DNA of 64,000 nucleotides, from assembly GCA_934636105.1 (NCBI GenBank), contig CAKTZR010000016.1:9897-73896 (forward strand), read 5' to 3'. Positions 46,142 through 54,600 of this stretch are shown here, piece by piece. The position numbers and the translations under genes were made by a program. This DNA is from an uncultured Clostridia bacterium (GTDB lineage Bacteria; Bacillota; Clostridia; Christensenellales; Aristaeellaceae). Each line of letters starts with the position of its first letter. The stretch's first letter is position 1. The notes under the pieces were generated by a model. It was not told the origin of the DNA. It did not search any database and worked only from the letters and a program-made list of their open reading frames with translations.

Positions 46142-46534
46142 ATGGCCAATCAACAATTTGAACGCACAGACCGCATTGCAAGCGAAATCATGCGCGAAAC
46201 GGAAAAGATCATCCGCGAGGATGTTTCCGACCCGCGGACGGACTGCATGTTTTCCATCACGCATGTGGATGTGACGCGCGATCTTCGGTATGCGAAGATT
46301 TTTGTGAGCATCTATGAAGAAGAAAAACGCGCGCCGATGATGAAGGCGCTCAAGACAGCGGCGGGCTTTATCCGCCACAATCTGGGGCGGCGCGTGCAGC
46401 TTCGCTATACGCCGGAGCTGATTTTTGAACTGGACACGACGATTGAATACGGTGTGCATATCGCAAGCCTCATCAATCAGGTGAGAAAGACGGAGGAGAG
46501 TCGATCCGATGACGCAGGAGAAGCGGGAATTTGA
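46142..46534 (+). CDS. rbfA: Ribosome-binding factor A
   Basis: The 130-residue KH-fold 30S maturation factor has RTDRIASEIMRETEKII and SDPRTDCMFSITHVDVTRDL. It ends with an overlap of 26 bp into nrnA. Confidence 0.95.
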   Translation: MANQQFERTDRIASEIMRETEKIIREDVSDPRTDCMFSITHVDVTRDLRYAKIFVSIYEEEKRAPMMKALKTAAGFIRHNLGRRVQLRYTPELIFELDTTIEYGVHIASLINQVRKTEESRSDDAGEAGI

Positions 46535-47510
46535 GGATTGGCTGCGCCGGGCCCATCAGGCGAAGCGCGTCGCGCTGCTGGCCCATGTTTCCCCGGATGG
46601 GGACACCATGGGCTCTACGCTGGCGCTCCGCCTTGCTTTTTTGGCGCTGGGCAAGCAGGTCAATGTGATTTGTGACGGCGATGTGCCGGACAATTTGAAG
46701 TATCTGCCGGGCAGCGAAACCGTGCTGCGCCCGGAAAATGTGAACGGCGCGGATTACGACACGGTTATCGCCGTGGACGTGAGCGACCGCTCGCTGCTGG
46801 GCAAGAGCGAAGCCGTGTTCGATGCGGCGGGCTACCGCATGGTGATCGATCACCACGCGACGAACCCGGCTTACGGACAGTCGAACTTCATACGCAGGGG
46901 CGAATCTGCCTGCTGCCTGCTGGCCTATGAAGCGATTCTCGGCCTGGGCGTGGAGATGACGAAGGACATGGGCACGTGCCTGCTGACGGGCATGAGCACG
47001 GATACCGGGCATTTCCAGTATCCGGCAACCTCTCCGGCGACGCTGATTGCGGCGGGCGAACTGCTCAAGCTGGGCGTGGATATCTCCGCGATGACGCGCA
47101 GGCTGTATCGCACTCAGCCGATGAACCGCGTGAAGCTGACCCGCATTGCCTACAACAAGCTGCGGTTCATGTTCGACGGTCAGGTGGGCGTGATCGACTT
47201 CGACAAGCACGATTTCGAGGAGACCGGCTGCACCTTCGGGCAGGCGGACGGGCTGGTGAACAAGGCGCTGGAAGTGGAAGGCGTTCGCATGGCGGTGCTG
47301 GCTTCCGAGCGCGAAGACGGCATCAAGATGTCCCTGCGCGCTGTCGAGCCGGACACGGTGAACGATATTGCCGTGCTCTTTGGCGGCGGCGGTCATGCGC
47401 AGGCGGCAGGCTGCACGATTCACGCGCCGCTGTATGAAGCGCTGGATCAGGTGCTGGCCGCGATGAAGGACAAGCTGGATAAGACCCCGCGCCCGGAGAG
47501 CCGCGCATGA
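46509..47510 (+). CDS. nrnA: DHH phosphoesterase NrnA (oligoribonuclease/pAp phosphatase)
   Basis: The 333-residue protein degrades nano-RNAs and converts pAp to AMP. DHH-domain motifs are HVSPDGDTMGS, VDVSD and VIDHHATN; the DHHA1 domain ends FGGGGHAQAAGC. It overlaps rbfA upstream and truB downstream (ATGA). Confidence 0.94.
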   Translation: MTQEKREFEDWLRRAHQAKRVALLAHVSPDGDTMGSTLALRLAFLALGKQVNVICDGDVPDNLKYLPGSETVLRPENVNGADYDTVIAVDVSDRSLLGKSEAVFDAAGYRMVIDHHATNPAYGQSNFIRRGESACCLLAYEAILGLGVEMTKDMGTCLLTGMSTDTGHFQYPATSPATLIAAGELLKLGVDISAMTRRLYRTQPMNRVKLTRIAYNKLRFMFDGQVGVIDFDKHDFEETGCTFGQADGLVNKALEVEGVRMAVLASEREDGIKMSLRAVEPDTVNDIAVLFGGGGHAQAAGCTIHAPLYEALDQVLAAMKDKLDKTPRPESRA

Positions 47511-48385
47511 ATGGCTTTCTCTGCGTACTTAAGCCGCCGGGGATGACCTCGAGCGACGTGGTGGTTCGCGTTCGGCGCAAGCTGGGCCGGGGCGCGAAGG
47601 TCGGCCATGCGGGCACGCTCGATCCGGAGGCCTCCGGCGTGCTGCCGCTGATGATCGGACGCGCGGCGCGGCTGTTTGACTATCTGGTGGAGAAGGAAAA
47701 AACCTACGTCGCCCAGCTTAAGCCGGGCTATGCCACCGATACGCAGGATGCGCACGGGGCGATCCTCGCGGGCGAGGGCGCGCGTGCGACGCAGGCACAG
47801 CTCGATGCGGTTTTGCCGCAGTTTATCGGCGACATCGCGCAGATTCCGCCGATGTATTCCGCGCTCAAGCGGGACGGGCAGAAACTCTGCGATCTGGCGC
47901 GGCAGGGAATCGACGTGAAGGTTGAACCGAGACCGACGCAGGTGTATGCAATCGATGTGCTGCACGAAAACGCGGATGGGAGCTTCATGCTGCAAATCCG
48001 CTGCGGGCGGGGCACGTACATCCGAACTCTGTGCAACGACATCGGCGAAGCGCTGGGCACAAAGGCCCATATGGGCGTGCTTCTGCGCACGCAGACGGGC
48101 ATGTTCACGCTGGACGAGGCGCACACGATTGAAGAAATCGACGCGGCGGAGGATTTGGAGCCGCTGCTCGTGGCGATGGACAAGCCGCTCGGCCACCTGC
48201 CCAAACTGGATGTGCAGCCGAAGGCAGAACGATTTGTGCGCAACGGCAACCAGCTGACGCGGCGCGAACTGATCGGCGACATTCAGCTGGGAAAGCCGAC
48301 ACGGCTGTATCTGAACGGACAATTCTGCGGAATTGGCCGCTTTGAAGGGGAAAAACTGAAATTTGACGCGATGCTCCTTGAATGA
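47507..48385 (+). CDS. truB: tRNA pseudouridine55 synthase TruB
   Basis: The 292-residue enzyme makes pseudouridine 55 in the T-loop of tRNAs. The catalytic Asp is in HAGTLDPEASGVLPLMIG; KPPGMTSSD and RCGRGTYIRTLCNDIG are present. It is coupled to nrnA. Confidence 0.96.
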   Translation: MNGFLCVLKPPGMTSSDVVVRVRRKLGRGAKVGHAGTLDPEASGVLPLMIGRAARLFDYLVEKEKTYVAQLKPGYATDTQDAHGAILAGEGARATQAQLDAVLPQFIGDIAQIPPMYSALKRDGQKLCDLARQGIDVKVEPRPTQVYAIDVLHENADGSFMLQIRCGRGTYIRTLCNDIGEALGTKAHMGVLLRTQTGMFTLDEAHTIEEIDAAEDLEPLLVAMDKPLGHLPKLDVQPKAERFVRNGNQLTRRELIGDIQLGKPTRLYLNGQFCGIGRFEGEKLKFDAMLLE

Positions 48386-48422
48386 GGGCGCGCGATCAAT
48401 CGTTTGTGGAGCTTATAGAAAC

Positions 48423-49349
48423 ATGATACTCTTGACACATGAGCGTCAGTGGCGCGGCGGGGAGACGGTTGTCGCCTTCGGCATGTTTGACGGCGTGCAT
48501 GAAGGGCATGCGCAGCTGATGCGCAAGGCCAACGAGCTGGCGGCTCTGTATGATTTGAAAAGCGTGGTTTACACGTTCTCGTCGCATCCGATGGCGACGT
48601 ATGCGCCGGACAGAGTGCCGCCGCAGCTGGAAACCCGCTCGGAAAAGATTCGTTCGATTGCCCAGCTGGGCCTTGATGTGGCGGTGCTTCGCCCGTTTGA
48701 CAAGGCGTATGCCGCGCAGTCGCCGGAGGAATTTGTGCAGGCGTTTGTGAGCGCGCTGCACCCGAAGCATGTGGTCATCGGCTTCAATTATTCCTTTGGC
48801 AAAATGGGCGCGGGTAAGGCAGAGGATATGCGCCGCTTCGGCGAGCAATACGGCTTTGAGACGCACGTTGTGGACGAGGTGCAGATCGACGGTCTGCCGG
48901 TTTCCTCCACGCGCGTGCGCGCGGCCGTGACGGCGGGGCAGATGGAGGAAGCCACGAAGCTGCTTGGCCGCCCATATGCGATTTGCGGCGTGATTCAGCG
49001 CGGCAAACAGCTGGGGAGCAAGCTGGATTTTCCGACGGCGAACCTGCTTTGGCCCAAGGGCAAGGCGATTCCGCCGAAGGGCGTTTACGCCGCGCGCGCC
49101 TATGTCGATGAAGCATGGTACATTGCGGCGGTGAACGTCGGCACGCATCCGACCGCGCCGGGCGGCCCGCCGACCATCGAAGCCAATCTGCTGGATTACG
49201 AGGGCGGCGCGCTCTATGACCATCACATGCGGCTTCTGCTGTGCAGCTTTGTGCGCGCGGAAAAAAAGTTCGATTCGCTGGAACAGCTTCGCGCCGAGGT
49301 GATGAAGAATCGCGAGCAGGTGCGGGCGTATTTTGAAAGCGATCGATAA
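48423..49349 (+). CDS. ribF: Bifunctional riboflavin kinase/FAD synthetase
   Basis: The 308-residue enzyme makes FMN and FAD. The N-terminal nucleotidyltransferase has FGMFDGVHEGH and SSTRVRAAV; the C-terminal flavokinase has GKQLGSKLDFPTANL. The ATG at 48423 follows GGAG at 11 bases; the frame is open further upstream into truB. No FMN riboswitch is visible. Confidence 0.94.
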   Translation: MILLTHERQWRGGETVVAFGMFDGVHEGHAQLMRKANELAALYDLKSVVYTFSSHPMATYAPDRVPPQLETRSEKIRSIAQLGLDVAVLRPFDKAYAAQSPEEFVQAFVSALHPKHVVIGFNYSFGKMGAGKAEDMRRFGEQYGFETHVVDEVQIDGLPVSSTRVRAAVTAGQMEEATKLLGRPYAICGVIQRGKQLGSKLDFPTANLLWPKGKAIPPKGVYAARAYVDEAWYIAAVNVGTHPTAPGGPPTIEANLLDYEGGALYDHHMRLLLCSFVRAEKKFDSLEQLRAEVMKNREQVRAYFESDR

Positions 49350-49370
49350 AACGACGAAAATTTCATAAAA

Positions 49371-49409
49371 AACACGGAAGTTCTGTTTACAAAGCGGGGC
49401 TTCCGTGTT
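49371..49409 (+). promoter_or_regulatory. Perfect inverted repeat overlapping the rpsO promoter
   Basis: AACACGGAAG (49371-49380) and CTTCCGTGTT (49400-49409) are exact 10-bp inverted arms with a 19-nt spacer. The right arm touches the -10 hexamer and the -35 lies in the spacer. No T-run follows, so a plain ribF terminator is less likely than a site with a dual role. Confidence 0.7.
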
Positions 49410-49414
49410 ACAAT
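49386..49414 (+). promoter_or_regulatory. rpsO promoter
   Basis: TTTACA and TACAAT are spaced by 17 bp, giving a ~95-nt leader before rpsO. Confidence 0.75.
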
Positions 49415-49515
49415 ATCCTTCGGTCTGAACCGCACGCGCAGATGATCGCGTTCTCCAAACGTTTTTCTATGCGGGCGGCGATTGGCACAACATATTTATT
49501 TGGAGGGTTTTTATC

Positions 49516-49779
49516 ATGGATAAGGCGACGAAGGAAGCAATCATCAAGGAATATGCCCGTCACGAGGGCGACACCGGTTCCCCCGAGGTGCAGGTCGCTC
49601 TGCTGACCGCGCGCATCAACCACCTGAACGACCACCTCAAGACCCACGCGAAGGATCATCACTCCCATCGTGGTCTGCTGCTGATGGTTGGTCAGCGCCG
49701 CAGCATGCTTGAGTACCTCAAGCGCATCGACATCGAGCGCTATCGTGCGCTGGTTGCGAAGCTGGGTCTGCGCAAGTAA
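49516..49779 (+). CDS. rpsO: Ribosomal protein S15
   Basis: The 87-residue protein has the full S15 pattern: HEGDTGSPEVQVALLTARI, HLKTHAKDHHSHRGLLLMV and RRSMLEYLKR. It binds 16S rRNA early in platform assembly. ATG at 49516 follows TGGAGGG. Confidence 0.98.
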   Translation: MDKATKEAIIKEYARHEGDTGSPEVQVALLTARINHLNDHLKTHAKDHHSHRGLLLMVGQRRSMLEYLKRIDIERYRALVAKLGLRK

Positions 49780-49819
49780 TTCCTCCGCTTCGTTCACGAA
49801 AAGGGCTTTGTCCCAGATG

Positions 49820-49866
49820 ACCGTCGTTTGGGAGACAGTTTCTGTCGCCCAAGCGGCGGTTTTTTC
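49820..49866 (+). terminator. rpsO terminator
   Basis: ACCGTCGTTTGGG pairs with CCCAAGCGGCGGT (two G-T pairs) with an inner ACAG/CTGT arm, followed by a T-run. Confidence 0.88.
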
Positions 49867-49979
49867 GTACTTTTAAAACGAAACCGAATGCTGATGTCGG
49901 TTTTGTATATCAGGCGACGAGGGTTCGCGTCTGAAAAGAAGTGTTGGCAGGCAGGTATTTTGAAAGGAGATTCCACCCG

Positions 49980-52130
49980 ATGGTCAAGACGTATACCACA
50001 GAGCTGGCGGGCCGCCCGCTGGTCATGGAATTTGGCAAGTACTGCGGTCAGGCTAACGGATCGGTGATCGTTCGACTGGGCGATACGGTGGTCATGGTCA
50101 ATGCGACGGCGAGCGACACGCCGCGCGAGGGTCAGGACTTTTTCCCGCTGAGCGTTGACTTTGAAGAAAAGATGTACTCCGTGGGCAAAATCCCCGGCGG
50201 TTTCATCAAGCGCGAAGGCCGTCCGTCCGAAAAGGCGACGCTGACCTCCCGTCTGATCGACCGTCCGCTGCGCCCGCTGTTCAACAAGGGCATGCGCAAC
50301 GACGTGCAGGTTGTGGCGACGGTGCTTTCCGTCGAGCAGGATGTGCCGCCGGATATCCCCGCAATGCTGGGCGCTTCCGCCGCGATTGCGGTCAGCGATA
50401 TCCCGTGGGCCGGCCCGATTGGCGGCGTTTCCGTCGGTCTGGTCGATGGCGAAATCGTCATCAACCCGAATCTGGAGCAGCGCGCGGTTTCCAAGCTGAG
50501 CTTGACGGTTGCCGGCACGGATGAAGCCGTGCTGATGGTCGAAGCGGGCGCGAAGGAGATCAGCGAGACGGACATGCTTCGCGCGATTCTCACCGGCCAC
50601 GAGGAGATCAAGAAGCTGGTTGCGTTCCAGAAGCAGATCGTCGCCGAAATCGGCAAGGAGAAGCGCGTCTTCCCGGTCGCCGAGACGGGTGAGGACGTGA
50701 AAGCCGCCGTCCGCGCGGACTTCTTCGATCGCTGCGCGTGGGCGTTTGAGGCGTTTGACCGCCACGAGCGCAGCGCGCGCGAGGAGCAGGTGAAGCAGGA
50801 GGCGCACGAGCTGTATGCCGAGCGCTTTGAAGGCCGCCTGAACGAGGTGGACGACGCGCTCTATTATCTGAACAAGGAAATCATGCGCACGAAGATTCTG
50901 GAGAAGGGCGTTCGTCCGGATGGCCGCAGCCTGACCCAGATTCGCCCGATTTGGTGCGAAACCGGCGTTCTGCCGCGCGTGCATGGTTCCGGCGTGTTCA
51001 CCCGCGGCGAAACGCAGGTGCTCTCCATCGCGACGCTCGCGCCTGTGAGCGAAGCGCAGGTGATCGAGGGCCTCGGCACGGAGACCAGCGAGCGCTACAT
51101 GCACAACTACAACATGCCGCCGTATTCCACCGGCGAGGCCGGTCGTCTCAAGAGCCCGGGCCGCCGCGAAATCGGTCACGGTGCGCTGGCCAAGCGCGCG
51201 CTTGAGCCGGTGATTCCGTCTGTGGAAGAGTTCCCGTATGCGATCCGCGTGGTCAGCGAGGTGCTGTCCTCCAACGGCTCCACGTCTCAGGCCTCCGTCT
51301 GCGGCTCTACGCTGGCGCTGATGGATGCGGGCGTGCCGATCAAGGCGCCGGTTGCGGGCGTGGCCATGGGCCTGATTAAGGATACGCACAGCGACAAGGT
51401 GGCCGTGCTGACCGATATTCAGGGCCTTGAGGACTTCCTCGGCGACATGGATTTCAAGGTTGCGGGCACGATGAACGGCATCACCGCCATCCAGATGGAT
51501 ATCAAGATCAAGGGCATTGACGAAGCGATTCTGCGTCAGGCGCTGTCCCAGGCGCTGGACGGCCGCCTGTTCATCCTCGGCAAGATGCTTGAGGTGCTGC
51601 CGCAGCCGCGCGAGCATTTGAGCGCTTATGCGCCGAAGATCGTCCGCTTCACCATCAATCCGGACAAGATCCGCGAGGTCATTGGACCGGGCGGAAAGAT
51701 GATTAACAAGATCATCGACGAGACGGGCGTGAAGATCGACATCGACGACGACGGCAGCGTGTATATCGCCACGCCGGACGAAGCTGCCGCCGCAAAGGCG
51801 CGCCGCATCATCGAAGGCATTGCCAAGGATATTGAGGTCGGCGAGGTTTACACAGGCAAGGTCGTCCGCATGATGAACTTCGGCGTGTTTGTCGAGCTGC
51901 TGCCGGGCAAGGACGGCATGGTGCATATCTCCAAGCTGGCGAAGGGCCGCGTGGAGAAGTGCGAGGACGTTGTGAAGATCGGCGACGAGCTTGAGGTCAA
52001 GGTCGCGGAGATCGATTCTCAGGGCCGCATCAACCTCATTCGCAACGACATTGAGTATGACAACACGGAGATGCCGCGCCGCAGCGCCCCGGGTCAGCGC
52101 CCGCCGCGCCGCGATGCGAACCGCCGCTAA
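49980..52130 (+). CDS. pnp: Polynucleotide phosphorylase
   Basis: The 716-residue 3'-5' phosphorolytic exoribonuclease has two RNase PH domains (FFPLSVDFEEKMYSVGKIPGG; later AVLTDIQGLEDFLGDMDFKV), a KH domain (IGPGGKMINKII) and an S1 domain (GVFVELLPGKDGMVHIS). ATG at 49980 follows AAAGGAGAT; the frame is open 39 bp upstream. Confidence 0.97.
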   Translation: MVKTYTTELAGRPLVMEFGKYCGQANGSVIVRLGDTVVMVNATASDTPREGQDFFPLSVDFEEKMYSVGKIPGGFIKREGRPSEKATLTSRLIDRPLRPLFNKGMRNDVQVVATVLSVEQDVPPDIPAMLGASAAIAVSDIPWAGPIGGVSVGLVDGEIVINPNLEQRAVSKLSLTVAGTDEAVLMVEAGAKEISETDMLRAILTGHEEIKKLVAFQKQIVAEIGKEKRVFPVAETGEDVKAAVRADFFDRCAWAFEAFDRHERSAREEQVKQEAHELYAERFEGRLNEVDDALYYLNKEIMRTKILEKGVRPDGRSLTQIRPIWCETGVLPRVHGSGVFTRGETQVLSIATLAPVSEAQVIEGLGTETSERYMHNYNMPPYSTGEAGRLKSPGRREIGHGALAKRALEPVIPSVEEFPYAIRVVSEVLSSNGSTSQASVCGSTLALMDAGVPIKAPVAGVAMGLIKDTHSDKVAVLTDIQGLEDFLGDMDFKVAGTMNGITAIQMDIKIKGIDEAILRQALSQALDGRLFILGKMLEVLPQPREHLSAYAPKIVRFTINPDKIREVIGPGGKMINKIIDETGVKIDIDDDGSVYIATPDEAAAAKARRIIEGIAKDIEVGEVYTGKVVRMMNFGVFVELLPGKDGMVHISKLAKGRVEKCEDVVKIGDELEVKVAEIDSQGRINLIRNDIEYDNTEMPRRSAPGQRPPRRDANRR

Positions 52131-52136
52131 GCAACA

Positions 52137-52172
52137 AAAGGGCGCGCAGGCTGTGAGGTTTGCGCGCCCTTT
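52137..52172 (+). terminator. pnp terminator
   Basis: AAAGGGCGCGCA / TGCGCGCCCTTT is a perfect 12-bp stem with a 12-nt loop just after the stop. Confidence 0.88.
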
Positions 52173-52185
52173 CCTTTGAGAGAGA

Positions 52186-52239
52186 CGTTTGGGGCTTTGC
52201 CCCAAGCCCCACCAGAAACCTGAGGTTTCTGGACTTCCC
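52186..52239 (-). repeat. Two-hairpin repeat, copy R4 (reverse orientation)
   Basis: Stem CCAGAAACCT-G-AGGTTTCTGG (52212-52232) and hairpin TTGGGGC-TTT-GCCCCAA (52189-52205). Read on the minus strand it has the same layout and ACG end as the other copies. It faces copy R3, forming a head-to-head pair. Confidence 0.85.
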
Positions 52240-52258
52240 ATATCAAGAATTTTGAGGA

Positions 52259-52312
52259 GGGAAATCCAAGAACCTCAGGTTCTTGGCAGGATGTGGGACA
52301 GCGTCCCACACG
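52259..52312 (+). repeat. Two-hairpin repeat, copy R3
   Basis: Stem CCAAGAACCT-C-AGGTTCTTGG (52266-52286) and hairpin GTGGGAC-AGC-GTCCCAC (52293-52309), ending ACG. It is 48 bp upstream of the M16 peptidase start. Confidence 0.85.
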
Positions 52313-52359
52313 TTCCCCTTAGAATAATCTCTGCCAAAAAGAGAAGAATAGGAGAAACT

Positions 52360-53622
52360 ATGATCGGAGGGACAAAGCGCATGTGCGAAGAATTTGTGCT
52401 GTCCAACGGCCTGCGGGTCGTGGCCGAGCCCATTGAGAATTATCCGTCCGTCAGTGTCGGTTTGTGGATCGGCGCGGGATCGATGTATGAAAGCGCGGAG
52501 GAGAACGGCCTGTCGCACTTCGTGGAGCACATTCTCTTTAAGAGCACGGCGAACCGCACGACCAAGCAGATTGCCGTGGAGATGGACGCGCTGGGCGGAC
52601 AGGTGAACGCTTTCACGGCGAAGGAATGCACCTGTTACTATGCGAAGGTCATCGCCGAGCATCTGCCGCGCGCGATGGATTTGCTCTGCGACATGCTGCT
52701 CAACGCGCGCGTGGACGAAGCGGAATTTGAAAAGGAGCGCGGCGTCATTCTGGAAGAAATCGCCATGTGCGAGGATACGCCGGAGGATTTGGTTTACGAT
52801 CTGCTGGCGGAAGCCTATTTCGGGGAGCATCCGCTGGCGCGCCCGATTCTCGGCTCGCACGACCAGATTGCATCCATCAGCCGCGAAGCGCTGCTCGCGT
52901 TCAAGAAGAAGCACTACCGGCCGGATAACACCGTGCTGGCGATTGCCGGGCAGTTTGACATGGAGCAGTTCCGCGAGATGGCCGAACGTCTGCTGGGCGG
53001 CTGGCATGCGGAAGGGGAGATGCACATTCCCGCGCCGGTCGAGGGCACGACGCCGCGCATGCTGACGCGCAAAAAGGATATCGAGCAGGTTCACATGTGT
53101 CTGGCGTTCCCCGGCGTGGAGCAGGATGACGACGCGCTGTATCCCATCAGCGTGATGAACAACCTGTTCGGCGGCGGCATGTCCTCCCGCCTGTTCCAGC
53201 GCATCCGCGAGGAGATGGGCGCGGCGTATTCCGTGTACAGCTTCCCAAGTACGTATACCAACTGCGGCACGTTCACCGTTTACGCGGGCACATCGCCGGA
53301 GACGGCGCAGAAGGTCGCCGACGAGCTGCACAACCAGATTCGTCTGCTTCGCGACGGCGGCGTGACGCAGGAGGAATTTGACATGGCGAAGGAACAGCTC
53401 AAGGTCAGCTATGTGCTGGGGCTGGAAAGCAGCTCCTCCCGCATGAGCGCCATTGGCCGGAGCAAGCTGCTTCGCGGCCGGGCGATCGATCCGCAGGACG
53501 TGATCCGCAAGATTGAAGCCGTGACGAAGGAGGACGTGGAGCGCGTTGCGCACGAGATGCTCAGCAAGCCGTTCTCCGCGTCCGCCGTCGGCCGAAATGT
53601 CGAAGGCTTGAAGCTGCTGTAA
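52360..53622 (+). CDS. M16-family zinc peptidase
   Basis: The 420-residue protein is a single M16 unit with the inverted zinc motif HFVEH, followed ~75 residues later by ERGVILEEIAMCEDTPEDL that supplies the third ligand. The C-terminal half has the GGGMSSRLFQRIREEMGAAYSVYS R/Y motif. Such YmxG/PqqL-like enzymes follow pnp in many Firmicutes. ATG 52360 has GGAG at 5 bases; ATG 52381 with GGAGG at 10 bases is an equal alternative. Confidence 0.92.
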   Translation: MIGGTKRMCEEFVLSNGLRVVAEPIENYPSVSVGLWIGAGSMYESAEENGLSHFVEHILFKSTANRTTKQIAVEMDALGGQVNAFTAKECTCYYAKVIAEHLPRAMDLLCDMLLNARVDEAEFEKERGVILEEIAMCEDTPEDLVYDLLAEAYFGEHPLARPILGSHDQIASISREALLAFKKKHYRPDNTVLAIAGQFDMEQFREMAERLLGGWHAEGEMHIPAPVEGTTPRMLTRKKDIEQVHMCLAFPGVEQDDDALYPISVMNNLFGGGMSSRLFQRIREEMGAAYSVYSFPSTYTNCGTFTVYAGTSPETAQKVADELHNQIRLLRDGGVTQEEFDMAKEQLKVSYVLGLESSSSRMSAIGRSKLLRGRAIDPQDVIRKIEAVTKEDVERVAHEMLSKPFSASAVGRNVEGLKLL

Positions 53623-53675
53623 CTTCTTCCATATCCGCCAAATCTGATAAATGGAAGTTGGTCAAAATAAATAAA

Positions 53676-53704
53676 TTGCATTTTTCCGTGATCTCGTGTA
53701 CAAT
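53676..53704 (+). promoter_or_regulatory. Promoter of the alarmone synthetase gene
   Basis: TTGCAT and TACAAT are 17 bp apart. The expected transcription start near 53711 rules out the in-frame GTG at 53696. Confidence 0.75.
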
Positions 53705-53752
53705 AAAAGAAGCGTGCGTAAGAAAACCATCCGAGAGGAGTTTATACAGATC

Positions 53753-54451
53753 ATGGAAGAAATCAAAGAGGTTAAATTTGCGCCGGGACTTACGGCGGAT
53801 ATTTTATTTGCGGAATTGCAGTCGCAGGGGCATGAATATCTGCGGCTGATGAGCTATTATTCCAGCGCGATGCTCGAAGTGGAAACGAAATTCAAGGTGC
53901 TGAACATCGAATTTTCCAACAAATTCGACCGCAATCCGATTGAAAGCATCGAAACGCGGCTCAAAAAACCCAGAAGCATCTATGAAAAGATGAATCGCCT
54001 CGGTCTGCCGATTTCGGTGGACGCGATTGAAAAGAATCTGAACGACATCGCGGGCGTTCGCGTCATCTGCTCGTTTGTGGACGACATCTACAAGCTGGCG
54101 GATATGCTGGCCGTGCAGGATGATATCTACGTCGTGCGGACGAAGGACTACATCAAAAACCCGAAGGAAAGCGGCTATCGAAGCCTGCACATGATTGTCG
54201 AAGTGCCAATTTTCCTCTCCAACGAGAAGCGGTATATGCGCGTGGAGGTGCAGCTGCGGACGATTGCGATGGATTTCTGGGCGAGTTTGGAGCACAAACT
54301 GCGGTATAAGAAGGATATCCCCGCCGAGACGGCGGACGCGATTGCCAAGCAGCTTCAGGAATGCGCGGAGGTCGTCGCGCGGACGGACAAGCAGATGTTT
54401 GACATCCGCAAGCAGATTGAAGCATCCGGCGTGAAGGCGGGTGTGGAATAA
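53753..54451 (+). CDS. Small alarmone (p)ppGpp synthetase (RelQ/YjbM type)
   Basis: The 232-residue single-domain synthetase has KPRSIYEKMNR, DIAGVRVICSFVDDIYKLADML, GYRSLHMIVEVP and EVQLRTIAMDFWASLEHK, the RelA/SpoT synthetase motifs. It lacks hydrolase and TGS/ACT domains, as do RelQ and RelP. It transfers pyrophosphate from ATP to GDP/GTP. The ATG at 53753 follows GAGGAG. Confidence 0.94.
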   Translation: MEEIKEVKFAPGLTADILFAELQSQGHEYLRLMSYYSSAMLEVETKFKVLNIEFSNKFDRNPIESIETRLKKPRSIYEKMNRLGLPISVDAIEKNLNDIAGVRVICSFVDDIYKLADMLAVQDDIYVVRTKDYIKNPKESGYRSLHMIVEVPIFLSNEKRYMRVEVQLRTIAMDFWASLEHKLRYKKDIPAETADAIAKQLQECAEVVARTDKQMFDIRKQIEASGVKAGVE

Positions 54452-54457
54452 ACACAC

Positions 54458-54507
54458 AAAAGCGCTGCATGAAACCCTGAATGGGTGTGGCAGCGCTTTT
54501 TTTGTTG
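54458..54507 (+). terminator. Alarmone synthetase terminator
   Basis: AAAAGCGCTGC pairs with GCAGCGCTTTT, followed by a T-run. Confidence 0.88.
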
Positions 54508-54529
54508 CAAAAAATAACAAAAAAGCGAA

Positions 54530-54558
54530 TTGTAAATGAAAAAAGAATGTGATATAAT
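54530..54558 (+). promoter_or_regulatory. Promoter of the LPKTG protein gene
   Basis: TTGTAA and TATAAT with 17-bp spacing in AT-rich DNA. Confidence 0.7.
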
Positions 54559-54600
54559 CAAAATATATCGGTTATAGATCCGGCTTCGGGAGGAACGAAC

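Noticed and set aside
43190..46459. Long minus-strand frame opposite ylxQ-infB-rbfA
   Set aside because: Spans three certain genes and the infB-rbfA terminator; not coding.
48386..48422. FMN riboswitch before ribF
   Set aside because: The gap is only 37 bp and has none of the conserved FMN-aptamer blocks.
52173..52359. Remnant insertion sequence between pnp and the M16 gene
   Set aside because: No transposase fragment or target duplication is visible; the segment is explained by two copies of the short two-hairpin repeat.
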